52,454 nt of DNA from assembly GCA_018398765.1 (NCBI GenBank), contig JAHBMJ010000257.1:1-52454 (forward strand), in the 5' to 3' direction. The notes below the pieces were generated by a model that saw only the letters and a program-made list of their open reading frames with translations, did not search any database and was not told where the DNA came from. Each line of letters opens with the position of its first letter. Within the stretch, counting starts at the first letter, position 1. The stretch comes from Chromera velia (Eukaryota > Sar > Chromeraceae). Below are positions 21,881 through 34,600 of this stretch, one piece after another. Both the position numbers and the translations under genes were made by a program.

Positions 21881-24800
21881 CTCGTCTTACTTGCGTCTTC
21901 ATGAATGCACGTACATTCGCTTACTGACTCATTCATCGATTCATTTACTCAATCACACTGTCATGCAGCTAGATAGACGGGAACCTGCAGCGCCCATGCC
22001 TTTGCAGGCAGGCTGCACAGGCCCATCTCCACGCACACAAATCGCATTGAAACGGACACGTTTGCACTCACTCACTCACTCGTTCCAAGCGCAACCACCC
22101 CCTTCTCAACATCCAAAAAACATGTGCTTGATGAAAGTTTTGGGAGGCAATCGATCAACCAAAACCCGGCAGGCAGGCAGGATGAGAGGCTACACACGCA
22201 CTTTCGTTTGAACTTCCTTTCAGATGGATGCACATGCAACGAAGAAAGGAATCATGCCACGGACTTGTCAAGCACACAGCACGCACACACGTGGTCCCCT
22301 CCAACCAACCCAACACACCCACCCGGAACGTTATCTTTAAATTCGTCCCCTTCCTTACTTCCCCCCCATGTATCTATCCCACCCCCCAAATGAACACGTA
22401 CGTACATGAAGGCAGCCATGCATCAAATCGACTCCCGACGAGCCCATGATTTGATCACTGACTGACACAAGAAGCTGTCCACTGGGTCAATCGACGCCAA
22501 AAAAAAGGATTTAATTCATTTTCATTAAAGAATTCGATCTGGTCTCTCGGGGATCGAAGGAAAGAAGAAATGACAACTCAATGTTGGGGGTACTTGATTG
22601 ACCTCTTCCCTTCCCTTCCCCTCCTTTTTGTGCAAGTCGATCGATCCATCCGTTTAACAAAATAAGTCAAAACCGTTTTTCAAAATGAAGAAATCAAAGA
22701 CAGTGTCTGACAAGGGTAGCTGCCCTTTCAGCTTGACCATGCAGACACCTACAGCAAGAGAGAAACAAACGAAACACATGTGCACCTACGTTTACAAACT
22801 TTCAAGGAAGGCCGGACATGGATGCATCAGTCGCGATGCCCCAATTGATCTGATTGATCCGCCTCGCTTGCATGTGCGTCCGTTTGAACGACCAAGAAGG
22901 AAACAAGCAAACAAACAAACAAAAAAAGAAATAAAAAGGGAAAGAGACAAACGAAGATTCTGGACACAGCCGGACAGACAAAAAATATGTCGGAGCTCCT
23001 AGTGTTCATGGCGGGGTGAGGCAGCAACGGAGGTCCACACCAAAATGAAATGGAGGCAGGCAACAAATAAGTGCGTGCCAACCCATTCCAGCCGCATGGA
23101 GGCAATTCAATCCCATCCACATGCGCGCATTCATGCGTACATGCACGGCACGATACGTTTCGCAAGCGGGTTGACAGTTCCAAGCTGTTCTCTCCTTTCG
23201 ACTCCTGCGTATTCTTTTCTGTTCTTCCTTTTCAAGAGGAGCGAATGTCTGCAAGGCCAGGTACGTGTTCTGTCTGAGTCTTCTCCGTTTTCATACCCGT
23301 CTCCTGACCAGTTGTTGTCTCTTTCGAGAGAATTCTTCAGGGCCCCTCTCTCTCTCTCCCTCCCCCTTTCTCTCTGTGCAAAGCCATTCTCTAATTTCTT
23401 CTTCTTCTTCCTGTTTTGATTCTTCTCCTCTTGGCCCCCCCGTGTCCCGTCTCTCTTCTCTTCTCTTTGTGCGTGGGAGTGCATGATAATTGTGCGTGTC
23501 CCCTCTTGTTAGATCCATCCATGCACTTCGACGTTTCAATGAAGTCGCGGCGGCATGTTCTGTACCTGCTGTGTTGGAATGCCTGAGTGGCCTTTTTTTT
23601 AGAACATCTTTCCCGTTTTCTTTTCGTACAGGGTGTTGAGATCGACACATGCCTTCCTGTCTTGGGACGGGGGCCTGCAGTCGCCATGCAGTCTGCAGAG
23701 ATTTTTCCCCTGAGAGAGAGACTGACTCCTCTTTTTTTTTCCGTCGGTCAGTCGTAATTGTTTCTCTCTCTCTCCGACGTTCACTCTGGATGGAGATTGA
23801 GGAAGGAAGGAAGGACGATGGAAGTCGAGGGGTCGTCTTTCGTATCACAAAAAGTGAGAACACAGACACAGACAGGCAAAGCGACATTCAGAAAAAAACA
23901 GAGACATGAATTCCCAATTCATGAACCTTTATTCAATTGAATTCTGTCGACAGTCAACAACCAATAAATGAAGAAACAAATGAACAAAAAAAGGAAGACG
24001 AACGCACGCAAGCACGAATCAAAGACGGACAGCAAAACTTTGTTTAACTGAACGATGAAGAGAAGGAATCTTTGAATGAATGCAAATTCTTCCTCCACAG
24101 TAGGCCCATACGAAATAATAATTTCAACCCTCCAACGCAACCCCATCCCGTCCAAACTTTGCCCTGCTCCTTGCCTTCTGGTCTCTTTCCCTCGTTTTTC
24201 ATTCTCTCTCTCCTCTTCTCTCCCCTCCCCCCCCTGGAGTGGAGGAAGACTAGTCGAGGAGGGAAGCGAATTCCTTCGTTGCCTGATCGACACCGAGACA
24301 GACCGCCGGAGCGTTTTCTCTTCCTTTTCTCCTTTTGAAACAAGCACGCACAGAGATGAAAGATTAAGAACCACGTGCCAAGTAGAGAGGACAAAGTCAT
24401 TGACACAAAGAACCAAGGGCAGACAGATGGTGAAACAGAGACGGGAAGGAGAGAGAGAAAGAGAAAGAGAGATAAAAGGAATCTAGTGGACTGCTGACTG
24501 CCCTCCGTGCCCCCCCTCTTGCACGGCAAACTCGCACTCCGACTCTAATTAGCCAGTAGATGTGTTTTCATTCGCTTGAAGAATCCTCCTACCTCATTTC
24601 GTTTCTGGTTTTGTCTTCGTCTTCGAAAAGGCGACACCTGGCAGAAAGTAAGAGAGAGAAGCAGGACCCATCAACTGAAGAAAGGGTGAGAATGAGAAGG
24701 GCGAGGGAGGCCTGACCGTGCCCATTTATTTCCCTCCTCCCCTTTGCTGTTGCCCGTCATACATTTACAGACAGCAGAACAGGTGGATAGAAAAATGGAT

Positions 24801-27800
24801 CAACGAATCACTCTAGCCACATGTTTCGACTGTCTCATTCCTTTCCTGATTGATTCAATTGGAGCTTTCCCCCTCTTCTCGTTCCACCCCTACCATTTTA
24901 TCCTTCTTGTTGTTGACCAGATTACAGACTGACTTGCTGACTCACTCTACAACACACGTACAGGACGGTGGAGACTCGGTGCTGTCCTTGCTTTCCTTCC
25001 CTGCTTTCTGGCAGTGCAGTCTTTTCAAGGAAACCAATTTAGTTCACTCGTTTCATTCTCTCTCTTTTTATCCTGCATGCCTTCCTTCCCCCCNCCCCCA
25101 ATGGCTTGCTTGTTTGGTCCTCGCTTCCTTCCTTCCATTATTTTCTTTCTTTTCGAGATTCGTCCGCCTTGCTTTCCTTCGTTTTCCCGCTCTTCAATCT
25201 CTCTACTCACCGTTCGCCTGCATTTCTGGTGCCCATGAACTTCGCACACACCGGACAGACTGACACGAGAGAGAGAGAGAGGGAGAGTCCAGCTAGGCCA
25301 CGATAAACACGGAACGACAGAAGAAAAAAAGGGGAGACGGGGTACTAGCGGAGAGACACAGACAGGAAGCGTCGCTGCTAGAAAGACTTTTATCTAAGGC
25401 AACGAAGACAGACGGGGAAGCGAAGAAACGAAGGAAAGGAAAAGGTAGAAGGAAAAAGAGACAGCAAGGAACGGAAGACGGAAGAAAGAGAGAAACAATC
25501 CTGAACGCCTCCCGTCCTAACTCCTCTTTTGTGTTTTTCTACAAGACGAAGAAGATTTGAATTTGAGAACAAATGGAGTTGAATTACGTTTGCGTTTCGA
25601 ACAAAGACGCTGTTTGTCTGCCTGCTATATGGCGACATGCTGTAGAAGAGACAAAAGAATGCACATCGACAAAACAAAAGCATGAACCTGAATACTGCAG
25701 TGAATCAGTAACATGAGCAACACAAAGTCCTCATTCACTGAAAGAATCGCGTGCACGCAAAAAAGACGAATGAATTCTTCTTTCAACCATTGGACAAAAG
25801 AGTGCATGTGCATGAGCGCATGAGTTGAGGGGAAAATCCACGGGTGTAACATACATGCAAGCACACATGCAAGCAAGCAAGCAAGCAAGATCGAATCAAT
25901 CCTGCTGACCTCGGCCTCTTCGACCGCATCTGTATTCTCTTTTCCTTGGAGAAAGACAAATCAAAGTCTTCCTTCTTTCATTCTACCTGCCCTGCTTCAG
26001 GAAGGAGGAAGAGAGGGAAACGGGGGAGAAGAGGGGCGGTTGGGTTTTTGTTAGGGAATTTGATTAGTTGATGTTCGAGAAGAAGATCAAGGCTTTTACC
26101 ACAGCGACAACAAACACAGATTGAGAGCCAGACGAGAAACGAAGACGCAAAGCCCATTTTTTTCGATTTGGAAGTCTTCCTCGTGTTTCCTCAATTGTTT
26201 CTCGGGCTGATTCGATTCATGAGGGTCAACAGTGATGTCAGAAGAAGGAGACCAAGAAGAAAAAGAAGAAAAAGGTTGGTGTGGGAGGGAGGGAGGGAAG
26301 GGAGGGGAGATCCAAAGACACGCACACCCCTTTCGGTTCTCCGTTCGTACCTCTTTCCCTCACCCTGCATCATCCCCCTTTCTCTATTCGGAGTGAGGAG
26401 ACAAAAAAGAGAAGAGAACAGACGGGGGGGGAGAATGAAAGGAATTGACAAAGAAGAAGGAATGCATAACCCTTTGTGAAGAGCAAGGAGAAGGAGCACA
26501 TGGAGTCGAGAGAAAGCCATAGCAGTGTACGGTCGGTCATGTGATGCTCCTTCTTTTTAGTTGCTCTTGATTAGGTCTTTTCACGCGTTTTCTTTGATTT
26601 TGTTCTCTTGTTTGGCCGCCTTCATTTTTTTCTTTCTCGCATTCTTATTCATTCTTCCTTTCCGATCTCCTTTTTGTACGAGGCCAGAGGGATAGAGAGA
26701 AGGGAGGGAGGGAGGGAGGGAGGGAGCGGGATTGGGATGGAAAGGAAAAGTTGTCGTTCGTTTCTGAATGCGAAGAGTGGAAGAAAACAATCATTTGCCC
26801 CCGTCGCCCCCCCGTCGCGTGGACCTTTGCACGTCCGGTGGGGGGGTTCGAGGGAGGGAAGGAAGGATAGAGGGGCGGTGGGTGGGTGGGTCGGGGAGAG
26901 AAGAGGTCCAGATGAAAGGGGGACAAAGAAAGTAGAGACAGGGAGGGAAGGGGGGGAGGACGCGAGGAAGACGTTCATCATCAAATACATTGAGAGAGAG
27001 AGAGAGAGAAGACGGATGCTGTCAGTGCATGAATGGATAAGTGGAAACGTACCTGCTCACACAAAAAACAGAAATGTCCGGGGTGTTGGCGAAATGGGCC
27101 GTTGCTCGAAACTCGGACGGAATCGATTGCTTCCTTAAACTTGTTTGAGGGTCGGGAAGTGGAAAAGAGCAACAGAGAGAGGCAGATGGTGGGAAGAGCA
27201 ATAGAAAGAGGTACAAGGAGAACGTGATGATCGATCAAGTCTCCTCCCACGTTTCTTTTTTCATTTTTTTTTTCGTTGGTTCTGGCGATCACAATAGTCA
27301 GCCACAGCTACAGCCATAGCCAATCGCCAGGCAGATAGACAGACCTTCTGACCCACTTCCTCCCTCCTGCACAGACAAGGCAGCCCAGTCCAGTGTTATG
27401 TTGTGTTGTGTGACATGTTTTTTCTTTTTTCTCTCATCTTAAGTCTGTTGGATGGAAAGAAATGTGCATCTGCTTCTCTTTCGATGAAATGGGTCCCTCT
27501 CTTCATCAGCGATTCTTCCCTGCAGGATTTGCGATCCTTTGCCGCAAAAAAAAAGAATTAAGTCCGACGTGTCGATTCTGCTTGTCTGCTTGCCTCTCTC
27601 TTTTCTGACCAGAGAGGGAGCTAGATTGCTTCGTTTCAATCCGACCCATCTGTTTCCCTTCCGTGCCTCTTTTTCCGTCGACCCCATCGCTTCCCCGTTT
27701 CGTTTTGCTTTCCATCTTTTATTTCTTTTCCCTCCTTCCGATCCTTCTGACTCTTTGCACAGAAAAAGAAATAAAGTCCTGCTCGCTCCATCTCCGTCCG

Positions 27801-29222
27801 TCGTCTCCCTCCCACTTTCTCTCTCTGCCTCAAGAAAGTTGCATGGGTGGTGTGGTCACAGTGACTACATTCGACGGAACAAAGATTGAAGCAAACAGGG
27901 AAGGAAGCAAGAAGGAAAGAAGAAAGGAGCAAAAGATGCAAGACGCAAAAAGAGTGCGACGAAAGACAAGACAACGCTCCCGTGGAGGCCCTTGCCTCTT
28001 CTTTCCATCTCAAGACGACCCCAATCCAACCCCATTCAGCCCCCCACACCGACAAAGGATAGACAGAAAAACAGATTGAAAGAGGGGGGGGGAGACAGTT
28101 TGTAGTGAGAAAGAAGGACGGCCTTGATGGCTGAATAGGTGCATGGGTCCGAGGTCTTTCTTTACGAAGGCAACCCCAACGACATCTACGTGCTGTCAAA
28201 CTCGTGCTATGCCTAGCTCTTTTTGTATGCCTCTCTTCAGAAGAAAACAACTTCCTTCCATCTTTCATACCCACCCGGCGTTTGTTCCTACGTCACTAGA
28301 CCCGCATGCATGGCAGTGCCAATGCTTGCGCGGACTGATCGATTCAATTTGATTGATACCTTCAATGCCTGCCAGGCAATTAACTAACCGCGCAAAACGA
28401 GAATTTGGCAGACAAACAGACGAAACAAAAGGAATTTTCAACTCATTTGCACACACCGTGTTGCAGGTCGTGCCGCGCCGACATATACAAACACACACAG
28501 ACAGACAAAATAACGTGCCATATTTTGAAACAAAAGACAGAAGGACAGTATTTGAAATTGAAACATTGATGCCTTGTCAAACGACGAACCGGACAGGCGA
28601 AGACAAACAGCCAGAGTCAGAAAGACGCATACACACATACACACACACACAGTCACACACACACATGGGGGAGTCATGGAAGCTCTCTTTCCTTTGTCGC
28701 ACTCAAATGCCAGACAAGCCACGCTGTTCCCCTTCTCCCCCCCCTCCTTCTCAATTCTCGTCTCACCTGCCCATCCCACACAAACGAGAAGACGAGAGAG
28801 ACGAATGAATCCACACGCGGATTCATTGCGGTCTCAATTCAGGGCAGGCCAAATCGATCAGATCGGTTAGGGGGGTTGGGAGGGGGGGATGCACAGCCAT
28901 GACCGGCCCCTCCTTTCATCTCTGGAGGAACACACGCACACGCACACACACACACAGGCATTGTAGAGGTCTAGGGTTCGTGTGGGGGCTTTTGTTTCTT
29001 CGTTCAAGAAAGACCTCAGAGATCACGCAGGCAGCCAGACACACAGACTGCATAAGCAAGCTAATTGACAGACAAAAATAGAGATAAAAACAAATCAAGA
29101 ATTACTAGAGAGAGAGACAGTCTCTCTTTCTACTTCAACCGACTTTCGATTGGTCTGATCAAACATGCATCTCTTTTCCTTTACTGTATAGAAGGAGTCT
29201 TTCTCACTTCATTTGTGTGTGT

Positions 29223-29273
<51 letters not shown>

Positions 29274-30356
29274 CATCCAAGAGAACAAAAGGAGAAGATG
29301 AGTCAAAAAGCGTATTCACGAAAATGACTGCTGCTGCTCAAGGCTTGTCGTTGTTCGAGCAGGCGTAGAAAGAATACAACAAAGAGAAAACAAGAGGGGG
29401 GAGAGTTGCCGATTCCCCAGCACCAAGTGACGCCTCTGGCTTCTCTCCCTTGGTCCTACCCCGTTTGTGACAAGAAAGAAAGAGCAAAAGAAACGAAGAC
29501 GGACGGACAGACGGAGAACACGAAAAAAACAAAGAAACCAATCAACAAGTGTTGCAACGGCAGCAGCTGTATCATTCGCTCCCGCATTTACCTTTGCCTT
29601 CTCCCTCCGTAGTTTTTCATTTCTTTTCCTTCTTCCGCTGCATGCATGCAACAGAACGCGGCTCTGCATGCATGGGTCATCGTTTTTCTCTCTTTCTTCT
29701 TGGTTGCCCGAGCTTGAGCAATAGGTTGATGCGAATAATTCATTAATGTGTTCCAGAATCCTTGCACACACACGGCCAGTACTTTTCTCAGTCAGTCAGT
29801 CAGGTAGGTTGGCAGGCAGGCAGGACGACCATCTTTTCACTCATTCCACTACATTGGCTGGCAGATTCGAACGACCGGACAGCCTTACAACCAACAAAAG
29901 AAAAAGCGAAACCACGGGCATTTTTTGCAAGCAGCTTTTGTTGTGTTCACAGATATACACGACAAACAAAAGCACAAAAACAACGAAAGACTTTGACAAC
30001 ACGTGCCCCCTTCTTCCCAGACCTGAATGCCCCCTGACTCTTTTTGCCTGTATGTGTGCTCGAGGCCATCTTGACTTGTGACTATCCTCGTGTCGGGGCA
30101 TTCCTACTACGACCCAGGGCAAACAAGACGGACGGAAAGGAAGAAAGAAAAGAAAAAGGAAAAAAAAAAATCAAATCAAGGGACTGTCGGAATCAAGGAG
30201 GGTTGGGCAAGCGCTCTTTCCCCCCAGTCCCTCGGTCGCCTCTTAATAAGATGACCGGTCCACTACATCATTTCTTCCCTCCATCCCTCCTTCCTTCCTA
30301 TGTGTGCATCTGTCCTCGCTACTCCATCCATCCATCCATTTATGAGTCCACTCTCT
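21881..30356. other. Gene-poor region rich in simple repeats
   Basis: About 8.5 kb with no gene that I can support. It mixes CT-rich, GA-rich and CA/GT tracts (for example GAGG near 26700, GT near 29216-29270). Short open frames exist on all strands but none has a recognisable domain. Two possible terminal exons on the plus strand (28139-28216 and 29273-29368) are described as findings only. One undetermined base (N) lies at about 25094 within a C run. Confidence 0.6.
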
Positions 30357-30889
30357 CTACACCCCCCCTCTTCGCCAGAGGACTGCTGTTCCCGTCGTGT
30401 CCGTAGAGACCAACAGAGACTCCGTATCGCTCACCGCCACCGCAAGCACGGGGGATCTGTGGTGGACCAGGGAAGCCCGGCGCGGCCCTCGCGTGTCTTC
30501 CGACGTCTTCACCACCCCTGGAGTGAGGCCGAACACTTGCACCCGGGAGTCCTCGCTGCCCGAGACCACAAAACCCGAAGGCTGACCGCTGTGCCATGAG
30601 CTGACGAAGCAACTACGCAGTGAGTGCACAGCGTGATGGATCTGCAAGGAAGCACACCGGCAAATCAAGCAGTTCGTTGATTCAAAAACACTCAGACAGA
30701 GTCAAACAGATGGACAGGCAGGCAGCCACGCTTCTTATCTTCCTTTCGCCCAACAGAGGAACCAAAAAAGGAAGATACGAGCCTGAAGTCCTTCCTTCCT
30801 CATGTCTTTCAGCGAAGCTTTCACACCCTGAACCCATTGCTGAAAACCACGCGAGGTCCCGTCAGGTCGAAGGGAACAACCATGGAGAA

Positions 30890-30928
<39 letters not shown>

Positions 30929-31589
30929 CACACACACAAGCACACACACACACACACACACAAGCTCGCACACACACAAGCACGCACAAAATGGAACAGC
31001 CAAGGAAGGACCGATGCATCGACAGAAGGAAAGAAAGACCGACCGACCTGGAGTTTCTGCAGCGGCTGCAGTTGGACGTTCATGAGCACCTGTTGCTGAA
31101 GGTTGCCCGTCTCCTCTACCGCCCCCCCGCTTACACGCGGGTCGACAAGTACAGAGAGGATCGTCAGGCAGTGATCGTTCGAACTCACCAGCAAAAGAGG
31201 GGAAAGCGAACGCGCCCCAGGGGGCCCTCCCGTGCTTCTCTTCTGAGAAGAAACGAAACAGACATCACTCACGGGGGCTGAGCTGACAGAAATCTCTGCT
31301 GACGTTAACCTTGTCATGGTGTAATCCCCCCCCGCCTGAAGTCCTCCCTCAAACGCAACCACCTGCTTCCATCCCCCATTTCGCACAACCGCAACGACAT
31401 CGATAGCCCCCTGACGGGTGCCTGTAAAAACAAGACCGGGAAGCTCAACACCGAAGCGCATCCCTGTGCACATCTCGGGTGTCAATTCTGCACAGGGGGT
31501 CTGCTGCATGCTGGACGAAAAACATGTTGGAAGAGGACCGTGCCGCTCCCCCGTCGCCACTGCGAGAGCTGAGGGGGTCCCGCCAAGCT

Positions 31590-31642
<53 letters not shown>

Positions 31643-34600
31643 CGCATGCTTCACACAATTTTGCCGACTTCTTTTCCCTTTTTTGCCACATCTTTTCCAC
31701 AATCGACTTTGAACACAGACACAGACACACACAAGTACGCGCGCTCAGTATTTTTTTCTCTGGACATGCACACAGACATACAAGAGGAGGGGCACGATTC
31801 TAATTGAAACTTCCTGGACTTAATTTTCCTATCCTCTGCCTCACAATCTGATCCCATGAGTACATCGATGGAGCACACTCTCAGCAATACACAGATGATT
31901 TCTTACCGGATGAAACTACCCTACGATCGTCACTGTGCTGATTGAGTTTCAAAAAATTTGATGAGAAAGCTGCTTGGAGACTACTCTCTGCCCACCTTCA
32001 GCTTGAGGACCACCGCACCGAAGCTAGAGTTTACCTCCAACAGTCTCATCTTGTCCTTTTTCGTCCCAATCGCAAACACGACACGGTCATCAGTCGGTCG
32101 TTTTGGGGGGTTGTGGTTTGGGTATGTCGACGGGAGCATCGAGAAGCAGAGAACATGATCACGGCAGTTGACTGTCTGCAGCAACGTTCCGTTATCCACC
32201 CGCCAGATCTTCATGGTCGAATCTATCGAACCACTCGCAAGCCGATCCTCTCGACCTGGGGGGAAGAACACAAGCCCTGTCACGCAACGCGCGTGCCCGG
32301 TCAGACGGGCGTGCGACACCACGGGGGAGGACTCAGCCGAGTTACGGGCAACGTCCCATACCCATGCATCGTCCCTCTGACCCCCCTGCGTGTCTATCGG
32401 ATAGGAATCGTCCCCCCTACTCACCCGCGCCTTCTCTGCTGCCATTTCCACTTCCGCGGGGGTCCGATAGATGCGGTGGAGTGTCACCTGCCCATTGCGC
32501 GTACCGCACGCCAGCATGATGAAGTGCCGTCTGATGCGCTCTTGGCCGAAAGCAAGAACGTACACTGCAGCCCTATCGACATCCCCTCCTACCGCAGGCA
32601 CAAATTCTGTCGCTACTCGGACATCGCACCAGGACGGTGTGGGTGTGATTGTCGTCTTGCCATTGGGTCTCTTTTCTTTGGGGTCTGCTGACAGAATTGC
32701 TGCTGGGGGGGCTTGAAGAGAGTCGGCAGACAAGGAAGCCTTCAGAAAAAGAGCACCCGACTCAGCTGAGGGTGGCGTTCCGGTTCGGCTTTCTCTGCTG
32801 CTGCTGCTGCTGTCCTTGTCCTTGTCTGATGATCGGTGGGATGAGATTGGAGGAGGAAGAGGCAACACAGGCGTCGCGGTTGCAGGTGCCACACCCAAAA
32901 GCGACGGCTTCGGACCCACCGGCGGAACGGGGGCAGAAGGTGCCGATGGGGGGGCGGAGAGTACCTGCACGTGCACGTGTGCGTTTGGGTGCACTTGGGA
33001 GAGGGGGGGTTTGTGTGGCAGGAGGGGGGGTGGAGACGGCTGCAGACCTTTCGGAGAAGCCATCACCTTCACTCCATTCACACAGAGCGCTTCCCCCACA
33101 GACCTCTCTCTCGGCAGAGTGCCAGAAGCAAAGCTGCCGGAGTCGGATGCCGCAGACCCTACAGACCTCCCCCCTCCCCCGGCTGAAAACGGCAGAGGGA
33201 CCTGGGTCGCGTGAGACTCGGAGGCTCCGGAGGCAGATGCCCCGCGCTCGGGGTCCTCCTGACTGCCCCCCGACCCTGGTCCCCCTTGAGCTTGAGGATC
33301 GAACAGGGGAAGAAGCAACGCCCCCCCTCCGCCTCCTGTGCGAGCGGAAGAGCTACCGGAAAGGGATATGGGGGTTGGATCGCCAGACTGAGGGGGGGGC
33401 ACACCGAGAGGAGGGTAAGGGATCCTGCCGTTGAGGGAATGTCGCGGCATGGGTTGGGGGACAGAGTGGGATCGTGGAACAGCACATGCCTGTTGTGTCT
33501 GTCCATTCACTGTCACCGGGTTGGAGGGCGAGAAGGCGAATGCAGCAAAGTCGGGGGAGGAGGAAGGAGACGGTGTTGCAGCAGGAGTCGTGGCAGAAAC
33601 ATCTCCCGAGACAGGAGAGGGGAGAGTCCCCCCCCGCACGTTAAACTTCCTTTGAGAAGGAGGTCCCCCCCCTCCCATAGCAGCGGTCGGACAAACCGGT
33701 TCATCCACTGTCCTGGAAAAGGAGCCCCCCGGAAGAACAAGGGGGTTCGGTCGGGAGCAAGCTCCGTCGCCTCTTCCCTGTTTCATCGGGGGGGGTCCTG
33801 GAGGAGGGGGTGGTTGTGATTGTGGAGCTGGTGTCTTTGCTTGCTGCTGTGTCGGAGCTTCAGCTGCAGAACCGGAGAGGTGAGCTTTGGCGGATGCAGC
33901 AGCGGGAAATGGACTCACGGCTCCTTGATATGCTGACAGGGATGCCAGATAGGACTTCGCTATGTTTTCCGTCAGCTGTGCAACAGCTCTAGCAGCTTCG
34001 GCAGCAACTCCCGGATCGTTTTTCTGCTGCTGTTGAAGAAAGAGGGCAGGTCCGTTGGGGGTGGGGGAGGCGGTATCTGAACGGGCAGACGGGGCGGTAG
34101 GAAGCGGACTGTGAGACTGCATCACTGCAGCAGACACTGACACTGCAGATGCCGGAACCGATGGCAAGAAAGGAGGGTAACTTTGACCCCTCATGGCAGC
34201 ATGCGGAGGGGGAGACTGACACGGAGACTCGAGAGGACAATCTATTGGTCCTCCGTCCAGCAAAGTCTCGATTTGCTGTTCCCCTGTCTGCTGTCTCTGT
34301 GACCTCTCCGTCTCCTTCTTCTCCCCCCTCATCGTTGGAGAATTCGAGAGAGCCTCCGAAAGGAGAAAAACCTTTCGGTTGCTGTTGCTGCACCCACTAC
34401 TGTTGTTCGGCTGCTGCTGCTGGGACGAACTCAGATTACTCGGTCCTTGCGACTGCTGTTGCAGCTCCAACAGAGACGTCAGCTTCCCGGGGTGGGGGGG
34501 ACCGACAGGAACTAGAACAGGTTGGGGAGGGGGTGGGGAGACCATCGGAACTGGACTCTGTTGCTGCTGGTGGGACGGGGTGTAAACCTCGGGGGTAGGC

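Noticed and set aside
28616-28665. CA-rich direct repeats that could suggest an array such as CRISPR
   Set aside because: They are simple microsatellites without unique spacers, and the DNA is eukaryotic.
31048-31587. Plus-strand frames across the WDR13-like exons (for example 30991-31281)
   Set aside because: The minus strand encodes conserved WD40 blades here; the plus-strand frames have no domain.
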